A stretch of DNA of 64,000 nt from Mariprofundus sp. (GCA_021772835.1 JAJFLE010000037.1:62001-126000), one strand, 5' to 3'. Shown: positions 32,847 through 42,187, numbered from the stretch's first letter. Translations and numbers: made by a program. The notes: a model not told the origin generated them from the sequence alone.

Positions 32847-33106
32847 GATGCGTAGCGGTTTTGAATCTCTCTGAATATATCTTCACCTGATACTGTTTCT
32901 ACAGACCCGGAACGAATTTCCACAAGGCGCTGTTTGGCAACATCGAGCCATTGTCGGTCAATATCCGCTTCAGGCGGATTCAGGCTTTGTAGAATAGAGT
33001 CAATCACTGCGCCTCTTTCTTCAACCGGGAGTGAAATCGCTTCAGTAATAAGTTTCTCAGTATTCATCCTGCATGCCTCCTGCCTGATTAAAATGCTGCA
33101 AATCAA
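32843..33106 (-). CDS. Putative addiction-module antitoxin (TIGR02574 type)
   Basis: TEKLITEAISLPVEERGAVIDSILQSLNPPEADIDRQWLDVAKQRLVEIRSGSVETVSGEDIFREIQNRYAS; 4-nt overlap with toxin. Confidence 0.87.
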   Translation of the reverse strand: MICSILIRQEACRMNTEKLITEAISLPVEERGAVIDSILQSLNPPEADIDRQWLDVAKQRLVEIRSGSVETVSGEDIFREIQNRYAS

Positions 33107-33121
33107 TATATGGAGAGAGTG

Positions 33122-34744
33122 CTACCTTGTTTTCAGTGCGTCAACTTTTCCTTCGCCGCGAGCATCGGCAAGACCGGTGAGGTTACCGCTTTTTCTATCA
33201 AGGATTATTGCGTGCATATTGCCGTACTGCCGATTCACCGGTTTGAGAATGTGTCCTCTTTTTTGGAGTTCGGCAGTCACCTCAGGCGTAAAGGCACCCT
33301 GCTCGTGTTGAACAACATCGGGCAGGAACTGGTGGTGATAGCGAGGGGCATTGACCCAATCTGCAGGTGCCGACTCATCTAGCATAAAACCAACCGAGGC
33401 CAGCAGGACCATTGAAATGATGCGCGAACCACCGGGAGTGCCGACGATGAATGTGCGGTTCGGACCAATCACGAAAGTTGGCGTCATCGAACTGAGCATA
33501 CGTTTGCCCGGTGCGACTGCGTTGGCCGCGCCTTGCACCAGCCCATATGCATTGGGTTTACCGGGGCGCGTGGCGAAATCATCCATCTCATCGTTGAGCA
33601 GAATGCCGGTGGATGGGGAAACGTAACCGGAGCCGAAACCGTAATTGATCGACAAGGTCGCCGAAACCATATTGCCCTCGGCATCAATGACCGAGAAATG
33701 GGTGGTATCGGTGCCTGCGCCTATGGCATCAATACTGTTTCCCAGTTCGGAACTCGGTGTTGCCCTCTGGATATCAACATCTGCGCGCAGAGCTTTCAAC
33801 CTGTCCGCTTTGAGCAGGTCGGGAATCTCTACAAAATCGCTATCACCCATATGTGCGTTACGATCACGGTATGCCCGCTTCATAGTCTCAATGAGCAGAT
33901 GCACCCGGTCAGTTCGATCCAGAGCCTTAAGATCATCATTCTTCAGCTGCCCGAACACATGGGCCAGTGTCATGCCGCCGGATGACGGCAGTGGTGCTGA
34001 GATCACACGGTAGTTCTGGTAGTTAAACATCACAGGTTCACGTTCAATCACCCGGTAAGATGCCAGATCGGCTTCACGGATCAGGCCACCATCACGTTTC
34101 ATGTCAGCAACCAGACGGCCTGCGGTCTCACCGCGATAGAAATCTTCAGCTCCGCCTTTGGCAAAACGGGTCAATGTATCAGCCAGCGCTGCTTGCTTGA
34201 TGACTGCTCCAGACAAAAATGTATGCCGAGCCGTGTCATTAAATACGTTGCCGCGCCACTTGAGCATACCCTGCAAACGGGGGGACACTTCAAAACCATT
34301 TTTTGCCAAATCAATAGCAGGCTGCGTCACGATGAAACGGTTCAGTTTTCCGTAACGTGTAACCAGATGATCCACGCCTGCTGCCAACCCCGGCACACCC
34401 GCCGACTGTGGCCCATCAATGCTGGACTGTGCTTCATACACCTCACCGTTACCTGCCAGTTTCGGGGAAGTCTCACGCGCATCGAGCATCACATAACGGT
34501 CTTCTTTGGCGATATAGAGCAGGAAGAAACCACCGCCACCAATACCGGATGAGCCGGGCTCGGCCACGCCCAAAGCCAATGCCGTAGCAGCTGCTGCATC
34601 AAAGGCATTACCACCCTGCTTCAGCATCGCAACACCAGCTTCGGCAGCACTGTTCTGTGCTGCCACCACCATGCCCGACTCGGGACTGGCTGCCTGAGCG
34701 GCCAACGGCAGCAGCAGAAAGATTAATAAGAGGTGTCTGATCAT
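33122..34744 (-). CDS. ggt: Gamma-glutamyltransferase
   Basis: Signal peptide MIRHLLLIFLLLPLAAQA; SSGIGGGGFFLLY; TTHFSVIDAEGNMVSATLSINYGFGSGYVSPSTGILLNDEMDDF. Confidence 0.94.
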   Translation of the reverse strand: MIRHLLLIFLLLPLAAQAASPESGMVVAAQNSAAEAGVAMLKQGGNAFDAAAATALALGVAEPGSSGIGGGGFFLLYIAKEDRYVMLDARETSPKLAGNGEVYEAQSSIDGPQSAGVPGLAAGVDHLVTRYGKLNRFIVTQPAIDLAKNGFEVSPRLQGMLKWRGNVFNDTARHTFLSGAVIKQAALADTLTRFAKGGAEDFYRGETAGRLVADMKRDGGLIREADLASYRVIEREPVMFNYQNYRVISAPLPSSGGMTLAHVFGQLKNDDLKALDRTDRVHLLIETMKRAYRDRNAHMGDSDFVEIPDLLKADRLKALRADVDIQRATPSSELGNSIDAIGAGTDTTHFSVIDAEGNMVSATLSINYGFGSGYVSPSTGILLNDEMDDFATRPGKPNAYGLVQGAANAVAPGKRMLSSMTPTFVIGPNRTFIVGTPGGSRIISMVLLASVGFMLDESAPADWVNAPRYHHQFLPDVVQHEQGAFTPEVTAELQKRGHILKPVNRQYGNMHAIILDRKSGNLTGLADARGEGKVDALKTR

Positions 34745-35772
34745 GTCACTTTCTCCAATAAACGGTGAATGCCGGTAGGCAAGGCGTAACCTTCAATAGA
34801 GGGCACCCATCTGCCATCACCCAGAGGTTCGACTTCAGATTGGTATGGATAGAGATGCAAGCGCCGGTGGCTTAGTTGATGAATGTGTGTCGGCGCTTCT
34901 TCAGGCCTATCATCCAGCTCGGTGATGGGTGGCGTCCACAAGCCGCCCCAGATACCTGAATCGGGACGCTGAATTAGCCATATCCCCTTCTGCGGACAGG
35001 TAAACAGATGAATGCGCCAATGGACGTCGAGAACCGGCACTGCCTTGCGAACCTCTTTCGAAGTATCGACCTGAAATGCTGAATCACAACAGACATTCAC
35101 CGGACAATCATCACAATGCGCTGACTTTGCCGAGCAGGTGGTGGCACCCAGCTCCATCATGAGCTGATTCCATGTGGCGGGATCACCCGAATCGTCGATG
35201 ACCTGTTGTGCAAGCAACCACAGCTCTTTATCTGTGGCTTCGGGTTTTGCAAACCAGCGTTTAAGCACCCGTTTTACGTTGCCATCCAACACGGGTGTTG
35301 AAGTGCCGAAACAGAATGAAGAGATCGCGCCTGCGGTAGAGCGACCTATGCCGGGCAACTTCATCATATCATCAAATCGGTGTGGAAACCGGCCGCCAAA
35401 GTCAGCGATCATCATTTGAGCTGCCCGATGGATAAAACGGGCGCGGCGGTAATAACCCAGCCCCTCCCATGCTTTGAGCACATCATCCGTAGATGCTGAC
35501 GCCAATGCTTCAATTGTCGGGAAGGTATCGAACCATTCCAGATAACGGTGCAACACGGTTTTCACCTGTGTCTGCTGCAGCATGATTTCGGAAATCCAGA
35601 TTCGATATGGATCGGTTGTTTCCCGCCACGGCAGCTTGCGTGCATGCAAACTATACCAGGCAAACAGTAGCGCCGGAGCTGGCCGCGGGAGGGCAGGTTG
35701 CAGCAGTTCGCGGAGACCTGGCTCCTCGCTGCCTGCTCTGCTACATAGGCCGGAAGACAAAACGATCCTCAA
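34741..35772 (-). CDS. mutY: A/G-specific adenine glycosylase
   Basis: RKLPWRETTDPYRIWISEIMLQQTQVKTV; LPGIGRSTAGAISSFCFG; FeS CSAKSAHCDDCPVNVCC; start may be internal. Confidence 0.93.
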   Translation of the reverse strand: MRIVLSSGLCSRAGSEEPGLRELLQPALPRPAPALLFAWYSLHARKLPWRETTDPYRIWISEIMLQQTQVKTVLHRYLEWFDTFPTIEALASASTDDVLKAWEGLGYYRRARFIHRAAQMMIADFGGRFPHRFDDMMKLPGIGRSTAGAISSFCFGTSTPVLDGNVKRVLKRWFAKPEATDKELWLLAQQVIDDSGDPATWNQLMMELGATTCSAKSAHCDDCPVNVCCDSAFQVDTSKEVRKAVPVLDVHWRIHLFTCPQKGIWLIQRPDSGIWGGLWTPPITELDDRPEEAPTHIHQLSHRRLHLYPYQSEVEPLGDGRWVPSIEGYALPTGIHRLLEKVT

Positions 35773-36649
35773 CTACCTCAAAGGTCAAATAAAAACTGAC
35801 CCGATCCAGCCCCCAGGACGATGGCAACACCTTGAACGGGGCTGCGGCATGAATCGCCTCAATAGCACTGTTATTGATCTGTGCTATCGGGCTGGGGCGC
35901 AGAATTTCAACACCAGCCAGATCTCCGCTACTATCAATCGTCAGCTTGATTAATGAACGGCGTGCATCCTCGGCAAACTCCTCATAATTGGCCTGCCCCG
36001 GACGCCACTGCTCTTCTAGCGCTCTCACCAATGCCTGTGCATAGGGCGCATACTTTGCCTGACGTGTATTAATCGGAATATCAGCTTCGCGGGTGAGCTT
36101 CTGCTTCATGCGTTTCTCACGCTGGAAATCGCGGGAAAGCTGCGACAATGCCATCGCCGATGGCATCAGGTTAGCCAGCGGCACCTGCGTCGCTTGCTTA
36201 GCAGGTTCTTCACTCTTGCTCTGTTTCTCGCGTTTATTGCTCAGACTGCTATCTGCAGTGGTTCCACGTTTGGCCAGCAAACGTGTGAGTTGCTGCTGAT
36301 TAGGGATTGGTGGCGTTTTCGGCTGCTGTGGCGCAACCGGTTTTGGTTTATGCTGCTGCTGACTTGGCATCGGCGCTCTGGCCTGACGTGTCATACGGTC
36401 CTGTGCACTGCTGCTGCCACCGCTGGCACTGCGATTGGACATGGTTTTAGCATCTTCGGGTGCCTTTTTAGACGGCGTTTTTTCTTCATCAAGTAGCACC
36501 ACATCCATGATCTGTGGTGTATGCTTTTTCGGCAAAGGCTTCTCATCGTCAACAAAACCAATGAATACCATCAGTAACACATGGGCAACGATAGATGCGA
36601 TAAGGGATGCGCCTACACGGCGCTGCTCTGTATTGATTTTATATTTCAT
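35741..36649 (-). CDS. TonB family protein
   Basis: N-terminal TM (ASLIASIVAHVLLMVFIGFV), Pro/Lys/Gln-rich middle, C-terminal TonB domain (DARRSLIKLTIDSSGDLAGVEILRPSPIAQINNSAIEAIHAAAPFKVLP). Confidence 0.85.
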   Translation of the reverse strand: MKYKINTEQRRVGASLIASIVAHVLLMVFIGFVDDEKPLPKKHTPQIMDVVLLDEEKTPSKKAPEDAKTMSNRSASGGSSSAQDRMTRQARAPMPSQQQHKPKPVAPQQPKTPPIPNQQQLTRLLAKRGTTADSSLSNKREKQSKSEEPAKQATQVPLANLMPSAMALSQLSRDFQREKRMKQKLTREADIPINTRQAKYAPYAQALVRALEEQWRPGQANYEEFAEDARRSLIKLTIDSSGDLAGVEILRPSPIAQINNSAIEAIHAAAPFKVLPSSWGLDRVSFYLTFEVVEDRFVFRPM

Positions 36650-37169
36650 GTGTCAGCCGGGCTGAAATATACCTTGCCAGTGCACCATTAATCCAGCCGG
36701 TTATGCAGGAGAGCAGCAATAATGGCGGCAGGGCGTAATAAAGTGCACTCTGCTGGATAAACAACGATTCCACCGTAACAAACTGGGCCAGCATGTGGGC
36801 AAGTGCCCCCAACAGGCTGATGCCAATCAGACTAATGCCCGGAATATAACGCCAGGCGACAATCATCATCACTGCAGCGGCCAGGCCTCCGGCCATGGAG
36901 ATGACAAAAGTCGGCGTAAACAGTGTGCCGATAAAAAAGCTGCCGATCAGCACACGCCCGATGGCCAGAGCAATAGCTGCTCGAGGCCCCATCATGACCA
37001 GCACCAGCAGCGTCACCAGGTTGGCTAGGCCCGGCTTGAACCATGGACCAAGACTTGGTAGCGCTGCCTCAAACAGGTGTAATCCGATAGCCAGCAGCAG
37101 CAGCGCCAGCCATTGGGCCTTTCCTTCAAGCTCGGACAACGGCGGTCGTGGAATCATGATTTCAGGCAT
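36639..37169 (-). CDS. Gx transporter family membrane protein (heptaprenyl diphosphate synthase component I-like)
   Basis: LALLLLAIGLHLFEAALPSLGPWFKPGLANLVTLLVLVMMGPRAAIALAIGRVLIGSFFIGTLFTPTFVISMAGGL. Confidence 0.85.
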   Translation of the reverse strand: MPEIMIPRPPLSELEGKAQWLALLLLAIGLHLFEAALPSLGPWFKPGLANLVTLLVLVMMGPRAAIALAIGRVLIGSFFIGTLFTPTFVISMAGGLAAAVMMIVAWRYIPGISLIGISLLGALAHMLAQFVTVESLFIQQSALYYALPPLLLLSCITGWINGALARYISARLTHEI

Positions 37170-37604
37170 TTATTCAACAATGGCATCAAATTCGGATGCC
37201 GATTGACCTCGAATACTGATCAGAATGCGATTGGGCACACAGGCAATAATGTCACCGGCATGCCTGTGTGCACCGGAGTGTACACAGTGCTGCGTGGTGC
37301 ATGGAGACGAAACGATGCGAACCCCATCCTGATCCAGGACCACCTCAGTCGCCCCCAGCTCACCCTCAATCTGAAAGCCTTGCTCAGCCTCACCTTTCTG
37401 CGGCAAAGGGTAAGTCGCAAGCAGAACTTGCCCATGATAGATCTCAGCCACGGCAGGCCCTGCCGAAATCTGCGATTGAATCACAAACCAGGAAGCAGTG
37501 ATTGCCACCAGTGCTGCAAGCAACAGCAAGCGGTCTGCTCTGCTGCCTTTAAGCAGCATCAACATACTTTGGCGAGAATTAAATTCACTCGTTATAGTTG
37601 CCAT
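37170..37604 (-). CDS. NusG domain II-containing protein
   Basis: TM helix RLLLLAALVAITASWFVI plus NusG_II-like QDGVRIVSSPCTTQHCVHSGAHRHAGDIIACVPNRILISI; adjacent to Gx transporter; start trimmed. Confidence 0.75.
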   Translation of the reverse strand: MATITSEFNSRQSMLMLLKGSRADRLLLLAALVAITASWFVIQSQISAGPAVAEIYHGQVLLATYPLPQKGEAEQGFQIEGELGATEVVLDQDGVRIVSSPCTTQHCVHSGAHRHAGDIIACVPNRILISIRGQSASEFDAIVE

Positions 37605-37653
37605 ATGCGCCGATAGTAACAGCAGCAACGGCCTGCAAGCTACGGGAGGTTTT

Positions 37654-38322
37654 ATGAATGTACTGATCACGGGGGCAAATCGAGGCATTGGTCTGGGTTT
37701 CGTAAAACACCACCTTGAACATGGCCATGATGTCTGGGCCTGTTATCGCACCACTGCGGACAGCCTCTCTGCGCTTGGCTGTGAGAAGCTGCACCTGCTG
37801 CAGTGGGATGTGGGACTGGATGATGACCCTGAAGGAGAACTACCCGCATCGATCGATCTGCTGATCAACAATGCAGGCATTTACGGCCCGGGTAAGGATG
37901 GCCAGTCACTGCACAAGGTGACGTCTGAAGCGATGTTGAATGTATTCAATATCGACTGTATCGGCCCCTTGCGCGTTGTTCAAAAGCTGGCAGATCGTGT
38001 AATTAATGCCAAAGGAGTGATTGCAAACATCAGCTCCAAAATGGGTTCTTCCGATGACAACTCCAGCGGTGGCACTTATGCCTACCGTGCAGCCAAGGCC
38101 GGTCTGGTCATCGTATCCAGATCGATGGCGATGGATCTGGCACCCTATGGGGTACACGTCATCACCCTGCATCCCGGATGGGTCGCCACCGACATGACCG
38201 GCAATAACGGACTGATTGATATCGATACATCTGTAACAGGCATGAGTTCGGTAATCAACAGAGCTCGGAATTTTCACCAAGGGCAATTTGTCGCATTTGA
38301 TGGCAAGATTGTTCCATACTAA
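37654..38322 (+). CDS. Short-chain dehydrogenase/reductase
   Basis: MNVLITGANRGIGLGFVKHHLEHGHDV; LINNAGIYGPG; YRAAKAGLVIVSRSMAMDLAPYGVHVITLHPGWVATDM; ATG 37654 after GGGAGG SD. Confidence 0.92.
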   Translation: MNVLITGANRGIGLGFVKHHLEHGHDVWACYRTTADSLSALGCEKLHLLQWDVGLDDDPEGELPASIDLLINNAGIYGPGKDGQSLHKVTSEAMLNVFNIDCIGPLRVVQKLADRVINAKGVIANISSKMGSSDDNSSGGTYAYRAAKAGLVIVSRSMAMDLAPYGVHVITLHPGWVATDMTGNNGLIDIDTSVTGMSSVINRARNFHQGQFVAFDGKIVPY

Positions 38323-38373
38323 TCTGTACCGCTTAAGGAAATGCTGATTTGGCTGCCCGTCCGTGGATAGCAC

Positions 38374-38400
38374 GGAAACGCTGAATAAATTAGCGTTTCC
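38374..38400 (+). repeat. Hairpin GGAAACGCT-gaataaatt-AGCGTTTCC (REP-like/terminator-like)
   Basis: 9-bp perfect arms between SDR and mscS genes. Confidence 0.7.
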
Positions 38401-38419
38401 TTAAATTGAGGGAGGTCAC

Positions 38420-39241
38420 ATGCTTGAATCACTGAATATCCAGGAACTCACCGACGTATACGTCATACCGTGGGCTATCAATGTCGCGATGGCGCTGGCC
38501 ATTTTCATTATCGGCCGTTGGGTCGCGGGCATATTGCTCGATGTCGTTGATAAAATGCTTAACAAGGCAGGTATGGATCCTATGCTGGTCGGCTTTGTCC
38601 ACTCTATCCTCAATGCGCTGCTGCTGCTGTTCATCATCATCGCATCACTGGACCAGCTAGGTGTCAACACCACCTCCTTCATCGCCCTGATCGGTGCCGC
38701 AGGTCTGGCTATCGGTCTGGCTCTGCAGGGATCACTGCAAAACTTCGCCGCAGGTGTGCTGCTGATTATTTTCCGCCCATTCAAGGTTGGTCACTTTATT
38801 GAAGCCGGTGGTGCAAGCGGTGTTGTTGAAGAGATCGGTATATTCAGCACACGCATGAAAACGGGCGACAATCGTGAGATTGTCGTGCCCAATGGAGCCA
38901 TATACGGCGGCACCATCACCAATAACTCCGCCCGCGACACCCGCCGCATTGATATGGTTTTCGGCATCAGTTACGACGATGATCTTCGTAAAGCCAGGGA
39001 GGTCATGCAGTCCATCATTGATGCGGACGAGCGCATCCTGAAAAAACCTGAGGCGCTGATTGCTGTGGGGGAACTGGCAAACTCCAGTGTAAACTTCAAT
39101 GTTCGCCCCTGGGTCAATACCGCTGACTACTGGGCTGTAAAGTTCGATCTTACCGAAAAGATTAAACTCGCGTTTGATGATGCAGGCATCTCCATCCCCT
39201 ATCCACAGATGGATGTTCATCTCGACAAATCAGCAGGATAG
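38420..39241 (+). CDS. mscS: Mechanosensitive ion channel (MscS family)
   Basis: TTSFIALIGAAGLAIGLALQGSLQNFAAGVLLIIFRPFKVGHFIEAGGASGVVEEIGIFSTRMKTGDNREIVVPNG. Confidence 0.95.
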   Translation: MLESLNIQELTDVYVIPWAINVAMALAIFIIGRWVAGILLDVVDKMLNKAGMDPMLVGFVHSILNALLLLFIIIASLDQLGVNTTSFIALIGAAGLAIGLALQGSLQNFAAGVLLIIFRPFKVGHFIEAGGASGVVEEIGIFSTRMKTGDNREIVVPNGAIYGGTITNNSARDTRRIDMVFGISYDDDLRKAREVMQSIIDADERILKKPEALIAVGELANSSVNFNVRPWVNTADYWAVKFDLTEKIKLAFDDAGISIPYPQMDVHLDKSAG

Positions 39242-39396
39242 CTGATTTGGACGAAGCTTCAGCTCGCCCGCAGGGGAGGGCCAAGGATGGCCCGAATCAC
39301 AAATCAGCAGGATAGCTGATTTGGACGAAGCTTCAGCTCGCCCGCAGGGGAGGGCCAAGGATGGCCCGAATCACAAATCAGCAGGATAGCTGATTT
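39227..39396. repeat. 74-bp tandem repeat, about 2.3 copies
   Basis: AAATCAGCAGGATAGCTGATTTGGACGAAGCTTCAGCTCGCCCGCAGGGGAGGGCCAAGGATGGCCCGAATCAC at 39227 and 39301, partial copy at 39375; first copy overlaps the mscS stop. Confidence 0.95.
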
Positions 39397-39444
39397 CATG
39401 GCGCACATCCGTGTGCGCCACCCTTTCAGGGCGCTTAGGCGTGT

Positions 39445-39466
39445 CATTGTACGATCCTGTACAATG
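39445..39466. repeat. Inverted repeat CATTGTAC-gatcct-GTACAATG
   Basis: 8-bp perfect arms read directly. Confidence 0.75.
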
Positions 39467-39700
39467 GTGGACAGCTTCAGCTCGCCCGCAGGGTGAGGGC
39501 CCAAGGATGGCCCGACGCATAATGAACCCAAAAGGCGTATTATCGTAAAGTTAATACCCTTTTTTACTGTTCTCAGACTGTATGCAACCAGCCGAACCAT
39601 ATCCTCCTCCTTAAGCCTGAATCATTGATTATAACCTGCGACCTATCCCTCACCCTGCTTAAATTCATGCAATTTTTTTTTACCGGTATAATCTACTTGT

Positions 39701-41035
39701 ATGCATCGTGAAACTCTGACACCACGACTAATCCTGACTCTCATTGTGAGGATGACGGTAATCGTATTGTCTGCCGAAATTCTGGTGATGCTGCTTTTTA
39801 ATCAAATTCATATCGAAGTGTACCTTTCAGAGCTGCAGGTAGCAGTGGCCGACAGTCTGCTTCTGTTACTTATATCAGCCTACCCTGCTCTGACATTGGT
39901 TATCAGGCCCATTTTTCAAGCCGCCCAGGCCTCTTCCAAACATACCGAAATCCTGGCCGCCGCTCTGGAACATGCAGGTGAAAGTGTGATTATAACCGAC
40001 GCCAATTGCGTCATAGTACATGTCAATAAAGCCTATGAGGAGACCACCGGCTACTCCTTTGAACAGGCCGTTGGCAACAATCCCCGCATGCTGCAGTCCG
40101 GCATGCAGGACGATGCCTTTTATGAACAGATGTGGGCCTCCCTTAACAGCACTGGTGCATGGAAAGGTGAACTATGGAACAGACGTCAGGACGGCACTTT
40201 ATTCCCTGAAATCCTGAACATTCGTTGCATTCGGGACAATGATGACAATGTGCAATATTATATTGGCACATTCTCGGACATCACAGAGCGCATTGAACTG
40301 GAAAAAGTAGCCCGCCAAAGTCAGAAGGTGGAGGCCCTCGGTACACTGGTTGGCGGCGTCGCGCATAATTTCAACAATATTCTTTCCGGCATACTTGGTA
40401 AAATCTACCTGGCAAAAAAAAGAAGCACATCAGATGAAGTTATTCGGCATCTCGACGATATTTATGAGCTTGGGCTGGAAGGATCCAGCCTGATCAAGCA
40501 GCTGCTCTCTTTTTCACATGACAGAGCGCATGACAATCAAAAGCTTCCCATAGTCACACTGCTTAAAGAAATACTGAAAACCATCCAGCCGGGCAGTGCA
40601 AAAAACATTCAGCTGCAAACCAGTTTCCCGCAACGTGAGCTGTTTGTCTTTGGCGATGCCGGACAGCTACAACAGGTTTTTGTTAATCTGATCGGCAATG
40701 CCTGCGATGCAGTAAAAAATAGCCCCGAAAAAAATATCCGCATCAGCCTGAAAGAACAGCTATGTGCAACTTGCCCACAGAAAAAATACTGTCACGCCAG
40801 TGGCGGTCACTGGGCCAAACTCATAGTCGAAGATGATGGCTGCGGCATTAAAGAGACAGATATGGAACATATTTTCGATCCATTTTTTTCCACCAAGGAT
40901 GAAGGTACGGGACTCGGACTATCCATGGTCAAGGGTGCGATCACAGCACATGGCGGCATCATCCACGCTGAAAGTAAACCCGGCAAAGGCACCAAGGTGA
41001 TGATCTGTCTGCCTCTGGTATCAAATGAGCCATAG
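39701..41035 (+). CDS. Membrane PAS-domain sensor histidine kinase
   Basis: TM segments, PAS (VIITDANCVIVHVNKAYEETTGYSFEQAVGNNPRMLQSG), GGVAHNFNNILSGILGKI H-box, N/G boxes (VNLIGNACDAV, VEDDGCGIKETDMEHIFDPFFSTKDEGTGLGLSMVKG). Confidence 0.92.
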   Translation: MHRETLTPRLILTLIVRMTVIVLSAEILVMLLFNQIHIEVYLSELQVAVADSLLLLLISAYPALTLVIRPIFQAAQASSKHTEILAAALEHAGESVIITDANCVIVHVNKAYEETTGYSFEQAVGNNPRMLQSGMQDDAFYEQMWASLNSTGAWKGELWNRRQDGTLFPEILNIRCIRDNDDNVQYYIGTFSDITERIELEKVARQSQKVEALGTLVGGVAHNFNNILSGILGKIYLAKKRSTSDEVIRHLDDIYELGLEGSSLIKQLLSFSHDRAHDNQKLPIVTLLKEILKTIQPGSAKNIQLQTSFPQRELFVFGDAGQLQQVFVNLIGNACDAVKNSPEKNIRISLKEQLCATCPQKKYCHASGGHWAKLIVEDDGCGIKETDMEHIFDPFFSTKDEGTGLGLSMVKGAITAHGGIIHAESKPGKGTKVMICLPLVSNEP

Positions 41036-41054
41036 GGAGAGCTGTTTTATTGCG

Positions 41055-42173
41055 CTACTTATGTTCAGCACGCACGGCGAATGAGAGTGCTTCGCCGGGT
41101 TCATCACCGAGACAGGTCACCGCATGCCATACACAGCTGTCGATGTCCTTTTGTGGCATGAGTAATACATCACCGGCATGCAGCACATAGGCATAACCTC
41201 TGACTACCAGATACTCCGTAAATGCTGGCAGGCGATCCATCACCGCTTCCAATAGTTCATGATCGTACGCTTCCAGATAATCCGACATGACCTGACGGTT
41301 AGTCGCCAGCTGCATCAACGCCTGCATATCCGCCTCAGAATTCATAACACTTTTGATGGCATCAGCTTGAGTCTCGTCCGTGATAAAAGCCTTTAACTCA
41401 TCCATCAAAGCCGGTTTGGCCAATGCCAGCCAGAAGGTGGAACCGCTCATTTGGGCAAACACCACGCCGTCATGGCCCCGCTCCACATCGTGATGCATCT
41501 GAGCACCACCATTTGGGGCATTGAAATAAACTATGCGCTCCACATAAGCGGGATCACTGCCCAGCAACTGCCGCATCAAGTTATTAATCTTGTCGTTTTT
41601 GGTAATCGCTGCCGATTCGGGAAACAGCGCATCGCACAGACCCCCGGCCCATGACTGGCGATTAGGATCGATCGCCACATCTTCATAACCTTCCATACCA
41701 AAAGAAAAACGGAACCTCAGTGAGGCATCATCAGCATGATATGAGAGCCACGATGCCTTGCACCACAAATCTTCAGCCACCACTTCACCATCCACTTCGG
41801 CATCGAAATAGAGTTTTTCGATACCCTGATCGTCATGCTCTTCAATCAGTGATGCAACAAACGGAAAATGTTCAGCCAGTTGCTCAGTGTAGGGAGCTTG
41901 CTCTATCTGCGCTGCCACGTCCTCCGTCTGCAGAGTTTTCTCCATCAAACGATGCGCTTGCTCAATATGTGGCTGAAATGGTTTCATTTCCAGCAACCCG
42001 GGCAACATCACAGCCTTATCCTGCTGCCAGCGACTCACGATGGTTTCGGCATCGGGCATATGTGGCCGCTTCTGCTCGCCCACCCAACCCAGCTGGAAGC
42101 CGCGCCGATTCAGTGGGCTGAGTTGATCTACAAGCTCTGCGGGTGCATTTTTGAGATCGGCGTAATAATACAA
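41055..42173 (-). CDS. Hypothetical protein, possible cupin/JmjC-like double-stranded beta-helix
   Basis: 372 aa; MHHDVERGHDGVVFAQMSGSTFWLALAK and HAGDVLLMPQKDIDSCVWHAVTCLGD resemble HxD...H metal-site spacing; family not certain. Confidence 0.5.
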   Translation of the reverse strand: MYYYADLKNAPAELVDQLSPLNRRGFQLGWVGEQKRPHMPDAETIVSRWQQDKAVMLPGLLEMKPFQPHIEQAHRLMEKTLQTEDVAAQIEQAPYTEQLAEHFPFVASLIEEHDDQGIEKLYFDAEVDGEVVAEDLWCKASWLSYHADDASLRFRFSFGMEGYEDVAIDPNRQSWAGGLCDALFPESAAITKNDKINNLMRQLLGSDPAYVERIVYFNAPNGGAQMHHDVERGHDGVVFAQMSGSTFWLALAKPALMDELKAFITDETQADAIKSVMNSEADMQALMQLATNRQVMSDYLEAYDHELLEAVMDRLPAFTEYLVVRGYAYVLHAGDVLLMPQKDIDSCVWHAVTCLGDEPGEALSFAVRAEHK

Positions 42174-42187
42174 ATCTATATCCCCTG

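Noticed and set aside
35582-35953. 123-aa plus-strand ORF across the mutY/tonB junction
   Set aside because: Antisense to two well-supported genes; likely chance ORF
39227-39396. CRISPR array interpretation of the 74-bp repeats
   Set aside because: Contiguous tandem units without unique spacers and no cas genes
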